A stretch of 11,874 nt of DNA from Polynucleobacter sp. UBA962 (lineage in GTDB: Bacteria > Pseudomonadota > Gammaproteobacteria > Burkholderiales > Burkholderiaceae): positions 42,021 through 53,894 of the forward strand of contig DBCI01000096.1 in NCBI GenBank assembly GCA_002292975.1, read 5' to 3'. Each line of letters starts with the position of its first letter. The stretch's first letter is position 1. The notes under the pieces are model-generated. The model was not told where the DNA came from. It searched no databases and was given only the letters and a program-made list of their open reading frames with translations. The position numbers and the translations under genes were made by a program. Positions 1 to 5,586 of the stretch are shown here, in pieces.

Positions 1-1226
1 ACGCTAGGACCCATCCGCAAGATAGACCCAGTGAAGATTGGGCCACTAACTAGGATGTCACCTGAATGGATTTTTTTTACAACTCCTTCTAAGATTAGAG
101 GTTTTTTGGGTTTACCTTGATATGTCCAGCCAGAGCGGTTTCCTAATGCAATAGTGCATTTTTTTTCTAGACCAATCTTTAGTAATTGATTAACGGTAAT
201 TGGATCAGCAATGGGCCCTGCTGCTAGATTATTGAGACCTGTCGCTAAAGCGAGTTCTAATATATCCGTGGTATCACAGGTGCCCCCTGACATCACATTA
301 TCACTATGGTCTAACAGTAGAACAGGCCCCGATCCTGATTTTTGCTGGAGATGAATAGCATCATCTATGCTATTTTGAGATGGAGCACTGGTATAAATAA
401 AATCGTCTGCAAGATCCATAATTTGTTGAGCCAGTTGCTCAGCATATTTTTCTGCAATCATTTTGGCATTAGGATGACGTTCGTCACTAATTACAATCAC
501 TGACATTCCAGCATCATAAAAATCAGCCAAACTAAAACCTGCCAAAATGGATGTACCTAATATCCCCTTTTCATTTTCTATGGCAAGAGCTTGTCTCACA
601 ACTCGTTGCATGGCACCCTCATTTGTATTACTGCGTAGAGTATGAGAAAGGATGGGTAGTTGTCGGTAAGTCATGTAGGGCTTAATTTCTTTTTTTAGCA
701 TTGCCAGCACTAGATGTGCGACCTGTTCACCAGTCTCATACATATCAATATGTGGATAGGTTTTAAAACTAAGCATTACATCGCAGTTAGCAATCATTCT
801 TGGGGTTAAGTTCGCATGCAAATCAAGTGCAACTCCAATGGGTATATGAGGTGCAATCTTCCGAATACGCTCAAGCAATGAACCCTCACCATCATCTGTG
901 CCACTAGCCACCATTGCCCCATGCAAATCGAGCAAAATTGCGTCACACCCTGCTGCAACAGCTAAACAAATGGCATCACATACTGATTGATAAGCAATTG
1001 CATCTACTGTTGCGCTTGGGTTGGCATAAGCAGTTACAGGTGTTTGAATAGAGGCTCCAATCGATTTGGCTGCATCAATAAAAGCAGCCATCGCCGTTCG
1101 GGCTCCCGTTTGATTTGTTAAGGCATCAGCTCCCCATTGCGGGTAGAAGGACTCTAATGGAGTTGTAATAGGAGAAAAGGTATTGGTTTCATGTTGAAAC
1201 CGAGCGATTACAAAACGTAAACTCAT
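1..1226 (-). CDS. M81 family metallopeptidase, MlrC-like (partial, C-terminus beyond window)
   Basis: The frame is open from an ATG at 1226 to the window edge, giving 408 codons with no stop; the family usually runs to nearly 500 residues, so roughly the last 80 are missing. The start carries the family signature FQHETNTFSP (residues 10-19). Further conserved blocks are LLDLHGAMV (98-106), ALDLHANLT (133-141) and YPHIDMYETG (157-166). Candidate zinc ligands are E13, H102, D135, H137 and H159, by analogy with microcystinase C. The C-terminal MlrC domain begins near residue 300 (LLLDHSDNVMSGG). MlrC of sphingomonads cleaves linearised microcystin peptides, but most homologues sit in other catabolic loci with unknown substrates. 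The start codon overlaps the stop of the preceding amidase gene by 4 nt (ATGA), which implies translational coupling. Family assignment is firm; microcystin degradation is not implied. Confidence 0.93.
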   Translation of the reverse strand, partial: MSLRFVIARFQHETNTFSPITTPLESFYPQWGADALTNQTGARTAMAAFIDAAKSIGASIQTPVTAYANPSATVDAIAYQSVCDAICLAVAAGCDAILLDLHGAMVASGTDDGEGSLLERIRKIAPHIPIGVALDLHANLTPRMIANCDVMLSFKTYPHIDMYETGEQVAHLVLAMLKKEIKPYMTYRQLPILSHTLRSNTNEGAMQRVVRQALAIENEKGILGTSILAGFSLADFYDAGMSVIVISDERHPNAKMIAEKYAEQLAQQIMDLADDFIYTSAPSQNSIDDAIHLQQKSGSGPVLLLDHSDNVMSGGTCDTTDILELALATGLNNLAAGPIADPITVNQLLKIGLEKKCTIALGNRSGWTYQGKPKKPLILEGVVKKIHSGDILVSGPIFTGSILRMGPS

Positions 1227-2479
1227 AAAATGGGTTTTGCAAAACGAAGCATACTGTGCAAAAGAACATTGGCACCGGCCTCCAAATGAACTGTTTTAGC
1301 ATCCTCAATTTCATTATGGCTAACGCCATCCTTGCAGGGAATAAAAATCATGCCAGTGGGCGCTAGGCGTGCCATGTAAATAGCATCATGGCCAGCGCCT
1401 GAAACAACATCCATTTGGGAATAGCCTAAGCCCTTAGAAACCTCTCGAATTGCTTCAACACAAGCATCATTAAAGTTGCAGGGTGGGAAATAAGAGACCT
1501 CTTCTAGAGTAATAGTCATGGCGTGCGTGGCACTCAAAGAATCAATTTTCTTTTGGAGGCCAGCACTCATTTGGGACAGCACCGTGGCATCGGGGTGGCG
1601 CAGGTCAACTGAAAACTGAACGCGTCCTGGAATTACGTTACGACTATTGGGAAAAACTTGGACCATGCCAACAGTTCCTCGACCATGAGGCGCATGGTTT
1701 TTGGCTAAAGTCACGACATATTGCATAAGATGGCTTGCAACTTGCAAAGCATCCTGCCGAATTTCCATTGGGGTTGGACCAGCATGGGCCTCAAAACCAT
1801 GAACCACACAATCAAACCAGCGCAAACCCATTACTGCTGGCACAACACCAATTGTGATGTCGTGATGTTCTAGTACTGGGCCTTGCTCAATATGCGCCTC
1901 AAAGTAAGCGCCACAAGGGTGCTCACCAATTTTATCTTTACCTAAAAAACCAATTCGTTCTAATTCGTTACGAACGGTTTTACCCGCTTGATCAGTCCGA
2001 CTATAAGCATGCTCAAGTGAAAAGGCTCCAGCAAAAACACCTGAGCCCATCATCACTGGAGTAAAGCGTGACCCCTCTTCATTGGTCCAAAAGACAATTT
2101 CAATGGGCGCCTCTGTTTCAATACCATGTTCATTTAAGGTGGCGATCACTTCCAAACCCGCCAATACTCCATAGTTGCCATCGTATTTGCCACCAGTGGG
2201 CTGCGTATCAATATGACTTCCTGTCATGACAGGGGGTAAGTGAGCGCTGCGTCCAGCACGACGCATAAAGGTATTGCCAATTTGATCAACGCTTACTGAA
2301 AGACCAAGAGATTTTGCTTTATTGATGACCCAGTGGCGACCCTGTTGATCCATATCTGTAAGTGCTAAGCGACAAACGCCACCTTTTTGAGTGGCACCAA
2401 TTTTTGCTAGTTCTAACAAAGAAGCTTGTAGACGCTCGGCATTGATGCGTAACTGCGTTTGTAAGTCAAGTTGTGCCAC
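1223..2479 (-). CDS. Zn-dependent hydrolase, N-carbamoyl-L-amino-acid hydrolase / beta-ureidopropionase / allantoate amidohydrolase family
   Basis: This 418-residue protein belongs to the dizinc M20-related amidase family, which removes a carbamoyl group from N-carbamoyl amino acids or from allantoate. Visible metal ligands are H89 (TGSHIDTQ), D100 (GGKYDGNYGV), E135 (TNEEGSRF, with E134 as likely catalytic base), H196 (EAHIEQG) and H388 (VSHNEIE). The lid/dimerisation domain spans about 210-330 and contains GFEAHAGPTPM and the RNVIPG segment. Length is normal for the family. Translation starts at GTG; no in-frame ATG exists before codon 43, and an AAAGG stretch lies about 11 nt upstream, inside the preceding gene. 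Only 3 nt separate it from the aminotransferase stop. That pairing recalls reductive pyrimidine breakdown (N-carbamoyl-beta-alanine to beta-alanine to malonate semialdehyde), but no dihydropyrimidinase is in view, so the substrate stays open. Confidence 0.92.
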   Translation of the reverse strand: MAQLDLQTQLRINAERLQASLLELAKIGATQKGGVCRLALTDMDQQGRHWVINKAKSLGLSVSVDQIGNTFMRRAGRSAHLPPVMTGSHIDTQPTGGKYDGNYGVLAGLEVIATLNEHGIETEAPIEIVFWTNEEGSRFTPVMMGSGVFAGAFSLEHAYSRTDQAGKTVRNELERIGFLGKDKIGEHPCGAYFEAHIEQGPVLEHHDITIGVVPAVMGLRWFDCVVHGFEAHAGPTPMEIRQDALQVASHLMQYVVTLAKNHAPHGRGTVGMVQVFPNSRNVIPGRVQFSVDLRHPDATVLSQMSAGLQKKIDSLSATHAMTITLEEVSYFPPCNFNDACVEAIREVSKGLGYSQMDVVSGAGHDAIYMARLAPTGMIFIPCKDGVSHNEIEDAKTVHLEAGANVLLHSMLRFAKPIL

Positions 2480-2482
2480 GAA

Positions 2483-3844
2483 CTAGAATGCCTTTTTAAC
2501 TACTTTCGAGAAGATTTCAACTAAGGATTGAACCTCCTCTGAACTGGCTACAAATGGTGGGCCCATCGCAATCGTATCGCTCGTAATTCTTACTAAAATG
2601 CCATGTTCGATACAACTTTCAAGTATTTGCATCCCACGAAGACCTGGTTTGCCTGCAATTGGCTCAAGATCAAAGGCTGCTGAAACACCGCAATTCCGAA
2701 TATCAATAATTCCAGGAATTCCTTTAAGCGAGTGGACTGCATCCCCCAGCACTTGATCGAGGACTTTGGTGCGTGCCATGATATCGTCGGTTTCAAAAAT
2801 ATCAAGACATGCATGGGCTGCGGCAGTGGCCAGTGGATGGCCAGAGTAGGTATATCCATGGAAAAACTCAATGAGTTGCTCTTGACCACCGATTCCGGTA
2901 ATGGTTTCGTAGATATCATCGCGCACAATGACCCCACCCATGGGAATCACTCCGTTTGTGATTGCTTTGGCAAAGGTGATCATATCGGGCTTAACGCCAA
3001 AGCGATCGGCTCCAAAGTTGGCAGCAAGTCGACCAAAGCCGGTTATGACCTCATCAAAAATTAATAAAATACCGTGTTTTGTACAAATTTCCCGAATCTT
3101 TTCTAGGTAGCCAAGCGGTGGGACAATAACACCGGTCGAGCCTTGAACGGGCTCTAGTATGACGGCAGCAATATTACTGGCATCATGTAAAAGCACTAAG
3201 CGCTCTAAATCATCAGCTAAATGAGCTCCCCAAGTAGGTTGGCCACGCGAGAAGGCCATTTGAGATAGGTTGAGAGTATGTGGTAAGTGATCGACCCCCG
3301 GCATCATTATTGCGCCAAACATTTTCCGATTTGTTGGAATTCCGCCTACTGAAATTCCCCCCACACATCCACCGTGATAGGCACGCTCTCGACCAATCAT
3401 ACGAATACGACTTGCTTCACCTTTGGCGCGGTGATATGCCAGTGCGATCTTCAGAGCAGTGTCGACAGCTTCAGAGCCTGAATTCACAAAAAATACTTTT
3501 CCTAGACCATTTGGCGCGTATTGTGCAATTCGGTTAGCGAGCCGGAACGTTTCTTTACTAGCCATCTGAAAGGCAGGAACATAATCCATCGTGTGGTATT
3601 GACGTTGGATAGCCTCAATAATCCGCGGATCACCATGACCGAGCGGGGAAGTCCATAGCCCTGAGGCACCATCTAGTAATTTACGACCATGGTCATCGGT
3701 GTAATAAACCCCTTTAGCGCTAACCATAATTTTTGGGTTTTTCCGAAAGTATCTATTTGGGGTATATGGCATCCAGTAGGCCTGCATATCAACTTCATCT
3801 TGCATAGCAGTTACTTCTTTAAATTGCGTTGTTTCGACTTTCAT
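2483..3844 (-). CDS. Class III PLP-dependent aminotransferase, omega-amino acid (beta-alanine):pyruvate type
   Basis: This 453-residue fold-type I transaminase probably moves an amino group from an omega-amino acid or amine to pyruvate or another keto acid. The N-terminal YWMPYTPNRYF block (23-33) and LLDGASGLW (57-64) are typical of beta-alanine:pyruvate transaminases. Cofactor-binding features are the phosphate-binding NSGSEA (121-126), RAYHGG (154-159), the pyridine-nitrogen aspartate D264 in FDEVITGFGR, and the Schiff-base lysine K293 in FAKAITNG. HGYTYSGHP (329-337) is the conserved C-terminal active-site loop. The first ATG has AAAGGG five nt upstream and was preferred; an in-frame ATG at codon 14 lacks such a site. 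It begins 18 nt after the M20 gene and ends 3 nt before the amidase, so it is probably co-transcribed with both. Class III specificity cannot be fixed from motifs alone. Confidence 0.92.
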   Translation of the reverse strand: MKVETTQFKEVTAMQDEVDMQAYWMPYTPNRYFRKNPKIMVSAKGVYYTDDHGRKLLDGASGLWTSPLGHGDPRIIEAIQRQYHTMDYVPAFQMASKETFRLANRIAQYAPNGLGKVFFVNSGSEAVDTALKIALAYHRAKGEASRIRMIGRERAYHGGCVGGISVGGIPTNRKMFGAIMMPGVDHLPHTLNLSQMAFSRGQPTWGAHLADDLERLVLLHDASNIAAVILEPVQGSTGVIVPPLGYLEKIREICTKHGILLIFDEVITGFGRLAANFGADRFGVKPDMITFAKAITNGVIPMGGVIVRDDIYETITGIGGQEQLIEFFHGYTYSGHPLATAAAHACLDIFETDDIMARTKVLDQVLGDAVHSLKGIPGIIDIRNCGVSAAFDLEPIAGKPGLRGMQILESCIEHGILVRITSDTIAMGPPFVASSEEVQSLVEIFSKVVKKAF

Positions 3845-3862
3845 AGCATCCCTTTGGAAGAA

Positions 3863-5005
3863 TTAGTTTGATTGCCAATCATTAATTAAATGCTCAAATA
3901 AAGTAGTTGCCTCGCTAATTTTTTGTACATAGCAAAATTCATCAGTTTGGTGCGCCATCTCAGGTTGCCCAGGTCCAAGAACAACCGTAGGCGGATCGCC
4001 AATGACCGTCTTGAGTGCAGAGGCATCGCTAAAGAAGGCCACTGTTTTCTCAGTTGGCATTACGCCATTAATTTCATTGCACCTTGCATATACATGCTGG
4101 ATCCATGGATCACTAGAGGGTGTAAAAAAACCTTGTACATCAATAATAGGTTCAAGAGTAATTTGTGGTCCAAGAACTTTACACAAACAGCCAAATAGAT
4201 GTTGATGACTTTGACCTGGAATCGACCGAATATCGAGTGTCATTTCGGCAGCATCTGGTACGGAATTAATATTGATCCCTGCTTTAGCGGTCCCGATATT
4301 CAGAGTCGCTTGACCCATTAAAGGATGGGGCGGATTATCAAACTGGAATTTTTCCAGCTCTAAGGCGCCCCGAGCAATTTTGTAGAATGCATTTTCACCA
4401 CGTTCAGGCATTGAGCCATGTGCTGTAATACCACTTGCTTTGGCCCGCAACCAATAGGCACCTTTGTGACCAATTAAAGGTTCATTAGCAGTTGGCTCTG
4501 CAACTACAAAGCACCCGGCAGTTCCAATATAGTCAATTACTTCTTTTTGTGCGATAAGATGAAAAGCGCCTTCACAACCCGTTTCTTCCCCTGCTGTAAT
4601 AATGAGACTAATGCCATGACCCGCTTTAGCCTGTGAGGCAGTCTTCATGGCGGCTACGACCATGGCGGCAACACCACTTTTCATATCGCTTGAACCGCGA
4701 CCATAGAGTTTCCCGTCATGGATTTGGGCTGAGAAAGGGTCATATTGCCAAGAGCGACCTCCTAGTGGAACAACGTCAACGTGACCGGTAAAACAAATGT
4801 TGGGCCCACCCCGTTCTCCCACGATACGGGCAATTAAGCTTCTGCGACGGGGGGCAAAATCAACTGACTTACATTCGAAGCCTGCGCTCAAAAGAAGTTC
4901 TTCTAAAAAGCCACAAATTTCATCCTCATTTCCAGGGGGATTAATCGTATTAAAACGAATTAAATCTTGCGTAAGCGCAACGGGATCAGGAATTTTGATA
5001 GACAT
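3863..5005 (-). CDS. M20 family metallohydrolase, ArgE/DapE-type deacylase
   Basis: This 380-residue cytoplasmic dizinc hydrolase belongs to the acetylornithine deacetylase / succinyl-diaminopimelate desuccinylase group. Counting from the chosen ATG, the metal and catalytic residues are H75 (FTGHVDVVP), bridging D107 (GRGSSDMKSG), catalytic E140 and ligand E141 (TAGEETG), E170 (VAEPT) and H352 (MAHQTDE). The dimerisation domain contains ASGITAHGSMPERGENA (about 189-205). All key residues are present, so the enzyme should be active. A TTG four codons upstream (5017) would extend the frame, but it is a poor start and the ATG gives the usual N-terminus; neither has a strong ribosome site. It is the first gene of the left operon. 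Its place before an aminotransferase and a carbamoylase suggests a catabolic deacylase or dipeptidase rather than biosynthetic ArgE or DapE; this is inference. Confidence 0.9.
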   Translation of the reverse strand: MSIKIPDPVALTQDLIRFNTINPPGNEDEICGFLEELLLSAGFECKSVDFAPRRRSLIARIVGERGGPNICFTGHVDVVPLGGRSWQYDPFSAQIHDGKLYGRGSSDMKSGVAAMVVAAMKTASQAKAGHGISLIITAGEETGCEGAFHLIAQKEVIDYIGTAGCFVVAEPTANEPLIGHKGAYWLRAKASGITAHGSMPERGENAFYKIARGALELEKFQFDNPPHPLMGQATLNIGTAKAGININSVPDAAEMTLDIRSIPGQSHQHLFGCLCKVLGPQITLEPIIDVQGFFTPSSDPWIQHVYARCNEINGVMPTEKTVAFFSDASALKTVIGDPPTVVLGPGQPEMAHQTDEFCYVQKISEATTLFEHLINDWQSN

Positions 5006-5029
5006 TTTTTTAGGCAAAAGTAATGGTTA

Positions 5030-5035
5030 AGTATA
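5030..5035 (-). promoter_or_regulatory. Possible -10 element of the M20-aminotransferase-amidase-MlrC operon
   Basis: TATACT on the minus strand matches the sigma-70 -10 consensus at five of six positions and lies 24 nt before the ATG at 5005. No convincing -35 hexamer sits 16-18 bp upstream (the sequence there is GGCTAA-like), so it may be weak or need an activator. A dyad overlaps it. Confidence 0.35.
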
Positions 5036-5050
5036 GGTCAGACCCACCTA
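5034..5050. promoter_or_regulatory. Candidate operator: 17-bp dyad TAGGT-N7-ACCTA
   Basis: The segment TAGGTCAGACCCACCTA has perfect 5-bp outer arms around a 7-bp centre, and it also contains the overlapping dyad GGTC-A-GACC. It covers the edge of the possible -10 element and the spacer before it, a typical position for a repressor site. The binding protein is unknown, and no regulator gene lies in the window. Confidence 0.3.
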
Positions 5051-5087
5051 AATTAGCCATATTAAGCGGGAGTTGCCACTGAAAATA

Positions 5088-5231
5088 TTAACTGTAATAA
5101 TGTACAGTATTCTTTGTGTTTTCACCTAGATAGTCTATAAAATCAAGGCCTATCCCATTATCCAAAAAGATTGTGAAAATGCCCCCTGCAGATTCGAAGC
5201 ACTCAGCTGCTTTGCGTAATTTCCCAGCCAT
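5088..5231 (-). CDS. Small ORF, 47 aa, unrecognised (possible gene remnant)
   Basis: I do not recognise this product. An ATG-started frame encodes 47 residues: a basic, Ala-rich start (MAGKLRKAAECFESAGG), a hydrophobic middle (IFTIFLDNGIGLDFIDYL) and a polar tail ending in HYYS. The composition is protein-like, but no good ribosome-binding site precedes the ATG and there is no partner gene. Upstream, a second minus-strand frame (IKESKSDKERDLLNTLNAYRTL) ends just before it and would join it by a +1 shift, so this could be the end of a frameshifted, decaying gene. It may equally be a chance ORF. Confidence 0.22.
   Translation of the reverse strand: MAGKLRKAAECFESAGGIFTIFLDNGIGLDFIDYLGENTKNTVHYYS
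5090..5109. promoter_or_regulatory. Candidate LexA (SOS) box
   Basis: The sequence ACTGTAATAATGTACAGT (5091-5108) is a perfect 6-bp inverted repeat around a 6-bp spacer. It contains CTGT-N8-ACAG, the LexA operator of Gamma- and Betaproteobacteria. Including flanks, 15 of 20 bases agree with the E. coli consensus palindrome. It lies 55 bp upstream of the possible left-operon -10 and, on the other strand, about 27 bp before a TATAAA at 5136-5141. Which transcript it controls is unclear. It overlaps the last codons and stop of the 47-codon ORF on the minus strand. Confidence 0.5.
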
Positions 5232-5457
5232 TTTCTTACAGAGTGCGGTAGGCGTTTAAGGTATTCAAAAGATCCCGTTCCTTGTCGGACTTACTCTCTT
5301 TAATTCAACTCGCAGGGTATTTTATAAGCAAGAACGCCAGCGCGCCTCGATACGGTTGTCATTTAGGCTCACCGATTGGTCAAGGAGCGATGACTTTAAT
5401 ACGGGAAGTACTCGGAGTTCCGCGCGCGTTAGAGGAAAGGGAAGTAGGAATAGCGAA
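5110..5457. other. Unassigned intergenic DNA, possibly decayed coding sequence
   Basis: About 350 nt between the SOS-like box and ffs carry no gene that I can name; the small ORF above covers its left third. On the minus strand the frame from about 5455 to 5291 is interrupted only by TGA codons (near 5365, 5344 and 5299). Each could derive from TGG, and the residues around them look protein-like, for example IGEP and RGALAFLLIKYPAS. On the plus strand a 66-codon TTG-started frame (5282-5482) runs into ffs and seems an unlikely gene. No tRNA, clear intrinsic terminator or mobile-element end was recognised. Confidence 0.3.
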
Positions 5458-5554
5458 GGACGAGCCAAACCCTCGGCACTGATAGTTATTGGGTATGGCT
5501 GCTTCGTTCCCGACCTGACCAGGTTGCCAAGCCACCATGCGAGGAGGCCCGTCC
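5458..5554 (-). ncRNA. ffs: 4.5S / small signal recognition particle RNA
   Basis: The minus strand carries the SRP domain IV signature CCTGGTCAGGTC-GGGAAC-GAAGCAGCC (about 5497-5523), which binds Ffh (M domain) and FtsY for co-translational membrane targeting. The ends were set by pairing: GGACGGGCC at the 5' end matches GGCTCGTCC at the 3' end over nine consecutive base pairs (one G-U), giving 97 nt, the usual size of the short bacterial form. The GGAA tetraloop is closed by G-C rather than the C-G of E. coli, with matching change on both sides. The gene lies back to back with dnaX, a common neighbour. On the minus strand it points toward the left operon, and no convincing terminator was seen after it. 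Confidence 0.94.
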
Positions 5555-5560
5555 ATCATT

Positions 5561-5566
5561 ATTGTA
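5561..5566 (-). promoter_or_regulatory. Likely -10 element of ffs
   Basis: TACAAT on the minus strand ends six nt before the predicted first G of the 4.5S RNA at 5554, matching the normal -10 to +1 spacing and five of six consensus bases. The -35 region falls at the dnaX start codon and is not close to TTGACA. Confidence 0.5.
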
Positions 5567-5571
5567 GCTCT

Positions 5572-5580
5572 TGCTAGAAT
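5572..5580 (+). promoter_or_regulatory. Extended -10 promoter for dnaX, possibly leaderless
   Basis: TGCTAGAAT fits the extended -10 pattern TGnTATAAT with one mismatch. Transcription starting seven nt after the hexamer would begin at 5587, the A of the dnaX ATG. No Shine-Dalgarno-like sequence lies before that ATG, which agrees with a leaderless mRNA. No good -35 is present, as is usual for extended -10 promoters. It interleaves with the ffs promoter. Confidence 0.4.
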
Positions 5581-5586
5581 TGCACT

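Noticed and set aside
1..1226. Microcystin degradation (mlr) locus
   Set aside because: The MlrC-like gene lacks mlrA, mlrB and mlrD neighbours and sits with a transaminase and a carbamoylase, so the toxin pathway is not supported.
2593..3110. Other open frames inside the aminotransferase gene
   Set aside because: They overlap a strongly supported gene, have no domain-like features and no plausible start signals.
5282..5482. Plus-strand 66-codon frame starting at TTG before ffs
   Set aside because: TTG start, no ribosome site, runs into the ffs gene, and overlaps equally open frames on the other strand.
5356..5577. Plus-strand 73-codon frame crossing ffs
   Set aside because: It lies antisense to almost the whole 4.5S RNA, and its composition (Ser/Arg-rich) is typical of a chance frame.
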